Below the pieces are notes generated by a model. That model did not search any database, had not been told where the DNA came from, and saw nothing but the letters and a program-made list of their open reading frames with translations. Below are positions 17,290 through 25,014 of a stretch of DNA of 64,000 bases, one piece after another. The translations under genes and the position numbers were made by a program. Position 1 is the stretch's first letter, and each line of letters opens with the position of its first letter. Source of the DNA: Rhodococcus oxybenzonivorans (lineage in GTDB: Bacteria; Actinomycetota; Actinomycetes; Mycobacteriales; Mycobacteriaceae); the NCBI RefSeq assembly GCF_003130705.1, contig NZ_CP021354.1, positions 2,914,001 through 2,978,000 of the forward strand, given 5' to 3'.

Positions 17290-18195
17290 CTATGCCTCTT
17301 CTCCGGTCGGCTCGTGCTCCACGTCACTGCGGAGCACCCGGTCGACCGCTGTACGGAGTGTGCGGATCGTGAGTTCGGATGCGAGATGGCGTTTGTAGTC
17401 GACGGTGCCGCGGGCGTCGGCGACGGGTTCGCAGGCCTGCGCGGCCATCCGCCCGGCCTGGGCGAACGCCTCCTCGGACGGGGGACGTCCGGTCAGGTAG
17501 TCGGCGACATCCGAGAGTCCGGACGGATCCGGGTTGACCGCCGTGAGGCCGACCGCTGCCCGGGCGATCTCGCCGCCCTCCACCGTGACGGCCGCTCCGG
17601 CCGCGGTGACCGCCCAATCCCCGGTCCGCCGTTCGACCTTGGCGTACGCGCTGGAGCTGTGGCCGTGGACGGGTATCACGATCTCGATGAGCATCTCGTT
17701 GTGTGCGAGCGCCGTCTCGTACGGCCCGACGAGGAACTCGGACATGGGGATCTCGCGGCGTCCGCCGGGCCCACGCACCACGCAGGTGGCGTCGAGAACA
17801 GAGCAGACAGTGGTGAGGTCCTCGGCCGGATCCGCCTGGCACAGCGATCCGCCGATGGTCCCGCGGTTGCGGACCACCGGGTCGGCGATCACCTTCTCCG
17901 CGTCGCGGAAGAGGGGGAACGCCGCCGCGAGTTCGTCCGATTCGAGCAGCCGGCGGTGCCGTGTCATCGCACCGATCCGCAGCCTCGACCGCTCGGTCGT
18001 GATGTAGCCGAGTTCGCCCTCGAGATCGTTGATGTCGATGAGGTACTCGGGATTGGCGAGGCGAAGTTTCATCATGGGGAGCAGGCTGTGGCCGCCTGCG
18101 ACGAGGCGGGCTTCGTCGCCCAGCCGGTCGAGCAGGGCGATGGCGTCCTCGACGCCCGTTGCACGCTCGTATTCGAAGGATCCTGGTACTTGCAT
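17290..18195 (-). CDS. coxM: Carbon monoxide dehydrogenase medium (FAD) subunit
   Basis: A 301-residue FAD-binding subunit. Motifs are AGGHSLLPMMKLRLANP and NRGTIGGSLCQADPAED, the two FAD-binding segments of this family, and a C-terminal CO dehydrogenase flavoprotein domain. It passes electrons from the CoxS clusters to the quinone pool. It is the first gene of the MSL set. Its ribosome site (GAGGT) lies inside a CRP-type palindrome that ends against the ATG, so regulator binding and translation start would share the same DNA. Confidence 0.94.
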   Translation of the reverse strand: MQVPGSFEYERATGVEDAIALLDRLGDEARLVAGGHSLLPMMKLRLANPEYLIDINDLEGELGYITTERSRLRIGAMTRHRRLLESDELAAAFPLFRDAEKVIADPVVRNRGTIGGSLCQADPAEDLTTVCSVLDATCVVRGPGGRREIPMSEFLVGPYETALAHNEMLIEIVIPVHGHSSSAYAKVERRTGDWAVTAAGAAVTVEGGEIARAAVGLTAVNPDPSGLSDVADYLTGRPPSEEAFAQAGRMAAQACEPVADARGTVDYKRHLASELTIRTLRTAVDRVLRSDVEHEPTGEEA

Positions 18196-18211
18196 TGTGA
18201 CCTACCTCACA
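18196..18211 (-). promoter_or_regulatory. CRP-type palindrome at the coxM start
   Basis: On the minus strand the sequence reads TTGTGAggtaggTCACAA with the coxM ATG directly after TCACA. The core TGTGA-N6-TCACA is an exact match to the CRP consensus used by actinobacterial CRP homologues (M. tuberculosis Rv3676 type). The arms extend to six perfect bases each. It covers the coxM ribosome site, so it may act by repression, or the main promoter may lie upstream near the xdhC gene. Confidence 0.6.
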
Positions 18212-18271
18212 AATGTGGATCCTCTCAGCCTGCGCAGGAACCGGTGGTCCGTCAACCCCGGGTGAACCGCC

Positions 18272-19414
18272 CTAGTCGACGGAGGAATCGACGGGTTCCT
18301 CGTGGTGGATCCGGCCGCTCGACTCAGCCAGCGGGCGCCCCGTGCCACCCCACCGGCGGGCGATGATCTCGGCGGCGATGGACACCGCAGTCTCCTCGGG
18401 TGTCCGGGCGCCGATGTCCAGGCCGATGGGGCTCGACAGCCGGTCGAGTTCGGTGTCGGTCAGACCGGCCTCACGTAGGCGTTCACGCCGGTCCAGGTCC
18501 GTTCTGCGGGAGCCCATGGCGCCGATGAACGCGACGTCCGGGAGGCGCAGCGCCGTCTCGAGGAGGGGAACGTCGAACTTGGGGTCGTGGGTGAGCACGC
18601 AGATCACGGTCCGGCCGTCGATGGCCTGCGCCTCGGCCTGCGCAGCGAGATACCGGTGAGGCCAGTCCACCACCACCTCGTCGGCCGTCGGGAACCGCGC
18701 GTGTGTCGCAAACACCGGACGGGCGTCGCAGACCGTAACCCGGTATCCCATGAAGGCGCCCTGCCGGGCCACCGCAGCGGCGAAGTCGATGGCCCCGAAC
18801 ACGAGCATGCGCGGCCTCGGCGCGTAGCTGGCGACGAACACTTCCATGCCCTCGCCGCGACGCTCACCGTCGGTGCCATACGTCAGCACCGTGCTGGCGC
18901 CCGCCGCGAGGAGACCCCGCGCGTCGTCGGTCACCGCGGAATCGGCTCGGTCGGAGCCGAGTGAACCGCTCACGTTCTCGGGCCGGACGACCAGACGTCG
19001 CCCCACACGAGGGGCATCGGGATGCGCGACAACGGTGGCCACGGCGACCGGTTGGTGATTGTCGATGTCCTGGGCGATCTCACTGAGCTCGGGGAAAGTG
19101 TTGCGCGACACCGGTTCGACGAAAATGTCGATGATTCCACCACAGGTGAGACCCACCTCGAACGCGTTCTCGTCGCTGATCCCGTACCGCTGCAGCACCG
19201 GCGTGCCGGACGCCGTGACCTCGCATGCAAGTTCGTAGACCGCTCCCTCGACACACCCGCCGGACACCGAGCCGGACGCAGTGCCATCGGGTGCCACGAC
19301 CATCGATGCCCCCGGCGGTCGCGGAGCGGAGCGGAATGTGCGGACCACGGTTCCGACACCCGCTGTCCCGCCGGCGGTCCACACCGCCATCAGGTCCGCC
19401 AGCACCTCGCGCAT
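18272..19414 (-). CDS. XdhC-family molybdenum cofactor maturation protein
   Basis: A 380-residue XdhC/CoxI-type protein. The N-terminal domain has GSVSGGCVEGAVYE with the conserved cysteine; the Rossmann domain has VFGAIDFAAAVARQ, VCDARPVFAT, VLTHDPKFD and FIGAMGSRRTDLDRR, and ends GLDIGARTPEETAVSIAAEI. This family binds the cofactor and assists its sulfuration. The ATG at 19414 was chosen because AAGGG lies 6 nt upstream; GTG at 19420 is the alternative. It ends 76 nt before coxM on the same strand, so it may open the operon. The xdhC/YHS protein downstream shares the C-terminal domain, so the cluster has two copies of this helper. Confidence 0.88.
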   Translation of the reverse strand: MREVLADLMAVWTAGGTAGVGTVVRTFRSAPRPPGASMVVAPDGTASGSVSGGCVEGAVYELACEVTASGTPVLQRYGISDENAFEVGLTCGGIIDIFVEPVSRNTFPELSEIAQDIDNHQPVAVATVVAHPDAPRVGRRLVVRPENVSGSLGSDRADSAVTDDARGLLAAGASTVLTYGTDGERRGEGMEVFVASYAPRPRMLVFGAIDFAAAVARQGAFMGYRVTVCDARPVFATHARFPTADEVVVDWPHRYLAAQAEAQAIDGRTVICVLTHDPKFDVPLLETALRLPDVAFIGAMGSRRTDLDRRERLREAGLTDTELDRLSSPIGLDIGARTPEETAVSIAAEIIARRWGGTGRPLAESSGRIHHEEPVDSSVD

Positions 19415-19643
19415 CAGCACCCTTCCCGCTCGAGTCCGGACGTGTGATAGACGCTCACTACAGCCTATTCCGCCGAGGCGGGTTTGGTCCGGAGAGCGAA
19501 CCTTCGGCCGTGCGAGCCTGACGACACTCTCGCGGCCTCAGGTGCCTGCTGGGTTGTTGCGGCAGTCGGAATTCCCGGCCAAGACCACAGGCGCCGCATT
19601 TGTGGATCCGCAACGCGGGGCGGGGCGGTGCTAGGTTGGCGCT

Positions 19644-20303
19644 GTGCCGATCACCGTGCTACTCGTGGACGACCAGGAATTGATGCGTATGGGCCTCAAT
19701 ATGGTGCTCGACGCGCAGGACGACATCGTGGTGGTCGGCGAGGCCGGCGACGGGGCGGCCGCGGTGGCGGCGGTCCGTAAACTCGAACCCGATGTGGTGC
19801 TGATGGATGTGCGCATGCCGGTGGTGGACGGGGTCAGTGCGACGGCGCAGATACTCGAATCCGGGGTCGCCAGCCGCGTACTCGTCATGACGACGTTCGA
19901 CCTCGACGAGCACGCGATGGGGGCGTTGCGGGCGGGGGCCAGTGGTTTCCTGCTCAAGGACACCCCCTCGGAGGACCTGGTGTCGGCCATCCGCAGTGTG
20001 GCGGCAGGAGATGCTGTGGTGTCGCCGAAGGTGACGCGGCGACTGCTGGCCCGTTTCCTCGACGACGGCCCGGCTCCGCGCCGCGACCCGGCGGTACTGG
20101 ACGTGCTGACCGAGCGGGAACGGGAAGTGCTGCAGCTGGTCGCCACCGGATTGTCGAACACGGAGATCGCGGAAAGTCTGTTCCTGTCCGAGTCGACGGT
20201 GAAGTCGCACATCGGCCGGATACTCACCAAATTGAATGTCCGGGACCGCGTGCAGGCGGTGGTCCTGGCCTACGAGACGGGCCTGGTGCGGCCCGGCTCG
20301 TAG
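19644..20303 (+). CDS. NarL/FixJ-family response regulator, orphan
   Basis: A 219-residue two-component response regulator. The receiver domain has the acidic pair D9-D10, the phosphorylated aspartate in VVLMDVRMP (about D55), a conserved T in VMTTFD and lysine in FLLKDTPS. A LuxR-type HTH follows (LTEREREVLQLVATGLSNTE, then STVKSHIGRILTKL). Start codon is GTG 19644. No sensor kinase gene is adjacent. It is divergent from the xdhC/cox genes, with 229 nt between the starts, so control of that operon is possible but unproven. Confidence 0.9.
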   Translation: MPITVLLVDDQELMRMGLNMVLDAQDDIVVVGEAGDGAAAVAAVRKLEPDVVLMDVRMPVVDGVSATAQILESGVASRVLVMTTFDLDEHAMGALRAGASGFLLKDTPSEDLVSAIRSVAAGDAVVSPKVTRRLLARFLDDGPAPRRDPAVLDVLTEREREVLQLVATGLSNTEIAESLFLSESTVKSHIGRILTKLNVRDRVQAVVLAYETGLVRPGS

Positions 20304-20324
20304 GCTCGTCCGCCGCCGTGACGG

Positions 20325-20942
20325 TCAGGACGTGAACGTGCCGACGGTCGGGACCACCGTGCAGTTGACGTCGCCGGGATAGCTCACGGTGCCGAACATC
20401 GTGCCGAGTACCGTGCCCGCACCCGTGTCGACGATCTTCGACAGCAGCGGGGTGTTGATGATGGGCAGCCGGTCGTCGAGTTTCACGATCCCGCCCTGGA
20501 AGGTGTTGAGGTTGATCCAGGCAACGCTGAGGTCGGAGGACTGCGGTATCGCCACGTAGGCGGGAATTGCTTGGAACCGCAGCTGGCCGGCGGTGATCGG
20601 GGGAAAGAGATTCGGTCCTGCCTGAGCGCTTGCCAGGGTGACGGTCGCCGGCTCGTCGGCGACACCGCATCCCAGGGTGGGGGACGGGTACATGAAATCC
20701 TGCGGAGTGGTGAGCCCGAGTTCGAGCACGTCCTTCGGGACGAAGACGCTGGCGCCAAGGAGTTGGTTCACCGCGTTACTCGCCACCGGCGACATCTCGG
20801 CGGCCAGCGCCTGCAGCTCCCCGATGCCCCGAGCCGCATCGGGAAGGGGCTGGGCCGAGGCGGGCGAGGTCGACAACGTGCAGGCGACAGCGGCCGATGC
20901 CAAGACCATCGTGGCACGGCGGAACAGGGTGGACCGGAACAT
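20325..20942 (-). CDS. Secreted protein of unknown function
   Basis: A 205-residue protein. The N-terminus (RSTLFRRATMVLASAAVACT onward) ends SPASAQ, a typical signal peptide with an AxA cleavage site near residue 30. The mature part has no recognised motif; two cysteines (in LGCGV and VNCTV) could form a disulfide. Layout and composition resemble conserved secreted proteins of mycolic-acid actinomycetes. It is convergent with the response regulator, with 21 nt between the stops. Confidence 0.65.
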   Translation of the reverse strand: MFRSTLFRRATMVLASAAVACTLSTSPASAQPLPDAARGIGELQALAAEMSPVASNAVNQLLGASVFVPKDVLELGLTTPQDFMYPSPTLGCGVADEPATVTLASAQAGPNLFPPITAGQLRFQAIPAYVAIPQSSDLSVAWINLNTFQGGIVKLDDRLPIINTPLLSKIVDTGAGTVLGTMFGTVSYPGDVNCTVVPTVGTFTS

Positions 20943-21136
20943 AGCGGCTCCTTGTTGTGCGCGGGATCGGAAGATCCCCCATCCGAGAGAACTGCATCAC
21001 GACGTAACTCTCAATGTCAACTTTAGGGTTAGATTGTGAGCGGTTCGAGATCTGTGCCGGGAGAAATCTGGGCTCCTCGAACGTTGAACGGACAGACGGC
21101 CAGAGTGTCGGTATCCGCCGTTCGAAAGGGGGCGTC

Positions 21137-21643
21137 ATGTACGCCGCAATGTTTCTGCTCTACGTGGTGGTGGAGATCGCCGCACTCATCTGGGTGGGCG
21201 GCACGATCGGCGTGCTCTGGACAGCCTGCCTCTTCCTCGGTGGATCGCTCGTCGGACTGATGCTGATGCGCTCGCAGTGGCGCCGGGTGATCCAGGGGCT
21301 GCGCGCAGCCGCAGGCGGCAAGGGGTCGCCGGGTGCGGCGGTAGCGGACGGCGCCCTCGTGGCGGTCGGTTCGGCGCTGATGGTGGTGCCCGGGCTCGTC
21401 ACCTCACTTCTCGGGCTGCTTCTGCTGATCCCGCCCACCCGATGGCTGCTTCGGCCCGTGGTCGTGCTGGTTGCCGGCAAGCGCGCCGCCGTCGTCGCGG
21501 CCGGCGCCGAGGCCTTCGCGCGGGCCCCACGTCGAGGCAGCGGTGAAGTGATCGAAGGTGAGGTGGTGCACGACGTGTTCGACGGTGAGGTAGTCGATCC
21601 GCAACCTCGAACCCCGACCCGTGATCCACGCCTTCTGCCCTAG
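21137..21643 (+). CDS. fxsA: FxsA family membrane protein
   Basis: A 168-residue FxsA protein. Hydrophobic segments occupy residues 3-23 and 27-45 and about 77-115 (the loop between them contains MRSQWRRVIQGLR), with PGLVTSLLGLLLLIPPTRWL, the hallmark of the family. The C-terminal tail is cytoplasmic and acidic with a repeated VIEGEVVHDVFDGEVVD pattern. E. coli FxsA blocks phage T7 exclusion by F; the actinobacterial role is unknown. The ATG at 21137 was chosen for GAAAGGGGG just upstream; a longer in-frame start at 21014 is less likely. The gene lies 12 nt before the amidohydrolase gene, probably in one operon. Confidence 0.85.
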   Translation: MYAAMFLLYVVVEIAALIWVGGTIGVLWTACLFLGGSLVGLMLMRSQWRRVIQGLRAAAGGKGSPGAAVADGALVAVGSALMVVPGLVTSLLGLLLLIPPTRWLLRPVVVLVAGKRAAVVAAGAEAFARAPRRGSGEVIEGEVVHDVFDGEVVDPQPRTPTRDPRLLP

Positions 21644-21655
21644 CAGGCACACTAG

Positions 21656-23260
21656 GTGCCCGTGACTACCCAACTGCTGGTCGGCGGCCGAATCTACAGT
21701 TCCTTTGCACCAGACGCCACGTCGATGGCAGTGACCGACGGAACCGTCGTGTGGGTCGGCGACGACCGCGCAGCCCGCGCACTGCACCCGGACGCCGAGA
21801 TCGTGGACCTGGACGGCGCGTTCGTCACTCCGGCGTTCGTCGACACCCACGTCCACGTGACCGCCCTGGGGCTGAACATCGTGGGCCTCGACCTGGTCGG
21901 TGTCGGCTCGCTGCGCGAGTGCCTCGACCGGTTGCAGTCCTTTGCACGCACCCACGACGACGCCGTCATCTGGGGGCACGGCTGGGACGACTCGAACTGG
22001 CCGGAGGGCGCCGGCCCCACCACGGCGCAGCTGGACGAGGCCGCGCCGAGCCGCCCGGTGTACCTTTCGCGGATCGATGTTCACTCCGCGGTGTGCTCCA
22101 CTGCGCTGCGGCAGCTGGTCCCCGATGTGAACGGAACCGCGGGCTACTCTCCGGACGGACCGCTGACCTTCGAGGCGCACCACGCCGCCCGCACGGTCGC
22201 CCGGTCCCTGCTGACGGAACGGCAGCGGGCAGTCGCCCGCGCCGCAGCGCTCGACGCCATTGCCGCCCGCGGAATCGTCGCGGTGCACGAGTGTGGCGGT
22301 CCGGACATCGCCGGACTGGACGACTTCCGCGAATTGTTGTCCACCTCCAACGCAGTGGAGGTGCGAGGTTACTGGGGGCAGGCAGTCTCCGACGTCGAGG
22401 AGGCTCGGAAACTCCTGCAGGACACGGGCGCTCACGCTCTCGGCGGCGACCTGTTCATCGATGGCTCCATCGGGTCTCACACCGCGTGGCTCCGCGAACC
22501 CTACGCCGATGCGCCCGGCACCACCGGGAAGAGCTACCTCACCGTCGACGAGATCGCGGCCCACCTCCGGGCCTGCACGATCGCCGGCATTCAGGCGGGC
22601 TTCCACGTGATCGGCGACGCCGCAGTCCGGGCCGCGGTCGATGCCCTCGCGCTGGTAGCCGGCGAACTCGGCGGACCCGCCGTCGCCGCGGCCGGACACC
22701 GGCTCGAGCACGCCGAGATGATGAGCACCGAAGACGCGGCCCGCCTCGCGACCTGGGGTGTGATCGCCAGCGTGCAGCCCGCGTTCGACGCCCTGTGGGG
22801 TGGGACGAACGGTCTCTACGCACAGCGTCTCGGCCGCGACCGGGCCATCACCTTGAACCCGTTCTCCGCGGCCGCGTCCGCCGGAGTGTCGCTGGCGCTG
22901 AGTTCCGACGCTCCCGTGACCCCGGTCGAACCGTGGGCGATGGTCCGTGCGGCAGTCCAGCACCGGACACCGGGAAGCGGCATCTCGCCGCGTGCCGCGT
23001 TCTCCGCGGCCACTCGTGGGGCCTGGCGGGCCGGCGGGGTCCGGGACGGGCTGGCGGGCACCCTCAACCCGGGCGCCCCGGCGTCGTATGCGGTGTGGGA
23101 TGCCGGGGAGCTGGTGGTCAGCGCCCCCCAGGATTCCGTCCAGCGGTGGTCGACCGATCCGCGGTCCCGGGTGCCCGCCCTGCCGCGACTCGACGAAGAC
23201 GCACCCACGCCGGTGCTGCTGCGTTCGGTGCACCGGGGGAGCATCGTCCATGAGCGCTGA
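21656..23260 (+). CDS. Metal-dependent amidohydrolase (YtcJ-like, Amidohydro_3)
   Basis: A 534-residue amidohydrolase. Metal ligands and family motifs visible are DTHVHVTALG (HxH), a Trp-rich GHGWDDSNW, FIDGSIGSHTAWL (family hallmark), AGFHVIGDAAVR, GHRLEHAEMM and the late aspartate in LSSDAPVTPVEPW. It hydrolyses an amide or ester bond in an unknown small molecule, probably in the cytosol as no signal is present. Start GTG 21656, with a second GTG six bases on. It overlaps the lnt start by 11 nt. The fxsA-amidohydrolase-lnt order is conserved in related actinomycetes. Confidence 0.85.
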   Translation: MPVTTQLLVGGRIYSSFAPDATSMAVTDGTVVWVGDDRAARALHPDAEIVDLDGAFVTPAFVDTHVHVTALGLNIVGLDLVGVGSLRECLDRLQSFARTHDDAVIWGHGWDDSNWPEGAGPTTAQLDEAAPSRPVYLSRIDVHSAVCSTALRQLVPDVNGTAGYSPDGPLTFEAHHAARTVARSLLTERQRAVARAAALDAIAARGIVAVHECGGPDIAGLDDFRELLSTSNAVEVRGYWGQAVSDVEEARKLLQDTGAHALGGDLFIDGSIGSHTAWLREPYADAPGTTGKSYLTVDEIAAHLRACTIAGIQAGFHVIGDAAVRAAVDALALVAGELGGPAVAAAGHRLEHAEMMSTEDAARLATWGVIASVQPAFDALWGGTNGLYAQRLGRDRAITLNPFSAAASAGVSLALSSDAPVTPVEPWAMVRAAVQHRTPGSGISPRAAFSAATRGAWRAGGVRDGLAGTLNPGAPASYAVWDAGELVVSAPQDSVQRWSTDPRSRVPALPRLDEDAPTPVLLRSVHRGSIVHER

Positions 23261-24923
23261 CGAGGCCGTGCCCGGCCGGTCGACTGGCGTTCGCGGGCTG
23301 GTGTCGCGTGCCCTCGTGTCCGTGGCCGCCGGGTTTCTGATCTTCGCCGGATTTCCTCCCCGGCCGCTGTGGTTCCTGGCACCGGTCGGTATCGCACTGC
23401 TCGTCCTGGTTCTCACCGGCGCGGGCGGGCCGGCGCCGCGACTCCGCGCCGGCTTCGGCTACGGGTATCTGGCGGGTCTGGGCTTCCTGGTACCGCTGTT
23501 GCCGTGGATCGGTGTGTTCGTCGGCGCCCTGCCGTGGCTGGCGCTCGCGGCCGTCGAGGCGGTGTTCGTGGGCCTGTTCGGGGTGGTGGCCGTCCTCGTG
23601 TCCCGGTTGCGCTGGGCGCCCCTGTGGATCGCGGCCGGCTGGTCACTCACCGAATGGTTGCGTGCCAGCGTCCCGTTCGGCGGTTTCCCTTGGGGCAGGC
23701 TCGCTTTCGGGCAGTCGGAGGGATGGCTACTGCCGTTGGCGAGTCTCGGCGGCGCCCCACTGCTCAGCTTCGGGGTGGCCCTGACGGGCGCCGGACTGGC
23801 CTCCGCCGCCGTGACGGTGTGGGCTCGGGCGCACGGCGCGGCGGACTGGAAGCGACCTCTTGCCGGCGGTCTGGCCGCGGCCCTCGCTGCCACGGTGCTG
23901 TCGGTGGCGTTGGCGCCGGCGCTCGCCGACATGGGGTCGGGGGACCGGACGATCACCGTCGCGGCAATCCAGGGGAGCGTGCCCAAACTGGGGCTCGACT
24001 TCAACGACCAACGCAAACGGGTCCTCGACAATCACGTGCGGCGCACCCTCCAACTGGCCGACGAGGTGGCCGCGGGGGCGGTGCCGCAACCGGATGTCGT
24101 CGTCTGGCCGGAGAACGCGTCCGATATCGATCCGCTGCGTAACGCGGACGCGGCCGCGGACATCTCCCGCGCGTCCGACGCGATCGGCGCGCCGATCCTG
24201 GTGGGTGCGGTGCTGGTCAACGCCGACCGCACCACGACCAATTCGGTGATCGTCTGGGACGGCGACGAGGGACCGGGCGAACGACACGACAAACGCATCA
24301 TCCAACCGTTCGGCGAGTACCTGCCCTACCGCGACTTCTTCCGGCACTTCTCCTCCTACGCCGACCGGGCCGGCAACTTCGTACCCGGCGGTGGGGACGG
24401 CGTCGTCCACGCGAACGGTGTCACCGTCGGGGTCGCCACCTGTTATGAAGTGGCGTTCGATCGGGCCTTCGAGGGGTCGGTGCGGGCCGGCGCGGAACTG
24501 CTCGCCGTTCCGACGAACAACGCCACCTTCGGCGATACCGAGATGACGTATCAGCAACTCGCCATGTCGAAGGTGCGGGCCGTCGAGCACGGGCGGGCGG
24601 TGGTGGTCGCTGCCACCAGCGGTGTCAGTGCGATCATCGCGCCGGACGGCTCCACCGTGGAACAGACGTCACTGTTCGTGCCCGCCGCCCTGGTGTCGGA
24701 GGTGCCGCTGCGGACCCAGCTGACTCCGGCGAGTCGCCTCGGGCCTCTGCCGGAGGTCCTACTCTGCATCGCCGCCGCCGCTGCGGTCGTGGCCGCTCTG
24801 GTGCCGCGCCGACGATCCGCCCGCCCACCATCAGGCAAAATGCGGGCTGTTCCAGAATGTGGAATGGGTGAAACGCTTCGAACCGGAGGCCCGATAGGGA
24901 ACCCGAGGCGTACTCCTGAGTAA
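23250..24923 (+). CDS. lnt: Apolipoprotein N-acyltransferase
   Basis: A 557-residue membrane enzyme that adds the third acyl chain to the N-terminal cysteine of lipoproteins. Six or more hydrophobic segments fill residues 20-225, followed by an extracytoplasmic carbon-nitrogen hydrolase domain with the catalytic triad visible: E in VVWPENAS, K in HDKRIIQPFGEYLPY, and C in VATCYEVAF. A last membrane segment (VLLCIAAAAAVVAALVP) precedes a disordered tail. The ATG at 23250 was chosen for GGGGGAG upstream and the overlap with the amidohydrolase. In M. tuberculosis the Lnt domain is fused to polyprenol-phosphate mannosyltransferase (Ppm1); here no ppm1 follows and the NRPS gene does. Confidence 0.92.
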   Translation: MSADEAVPGRSTGVRGLVSRALVSVAAGFLIFAGFPPRPLWFLAPVGIALLVLVLTGAGGPAPRLRAGFGYGYLAGLGFLVPLLPWIGVFVGALPWLALAAVEAVFVGLFGVVAVLVSRLRWAPLWIAAGWSLTEWLRASVPFGGFPWGRLAFGQSEGWLLPLASLGGAPLLSFGVALTGAGLASAAVTVWARAHGAADWKRPLAGGLAAALAATVLSVALAPALADMGSGDRTITVAAIQGSVPKLGLDFNDQRKRVLDNHVRRTLQLADEVAAGAVPQPDVVVWPENASDIDPLRNADAAADISRASDAIGAPILVGAVLVNADRTTTNSVIVWDGDEGPGERHDKRIIQPFGEYLPYRDFFRHFSSYADRAGNFVPGGGDGVVHANGVTVGVATCYEVAFDRAFEGSVRAGAELLAVPTNNATFGDTEMTYQQLAMSKVRAVEHGRAVVVAATSGVSAIIAPDGSTVEQTSLFVPAALVSEVPLRTQLTPASRLGPLPEVLLCIAAAAAVVAALVPRRRSARPPSGKMRAVPECGMGETLRTGGPIGNPRRTPE

Positions 24924-25014
24924 GGTTTGGAAAATTCCCAGGGTCGCCGGTCACTGTCGGGTGGTGACGGGGTGGTTCGTCCGCCCGCCGAGATGAGAAA
25001 CGGGGGGTGGACGG

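Noticed and set aside
19440-19460. Second CRP-like site (TGTGATAGACGCTCACT) between xdhC and the response regulator
   Set aside because: The spacing is 7 instead of 6 and the last arm base does not match, so it is too weak to list.
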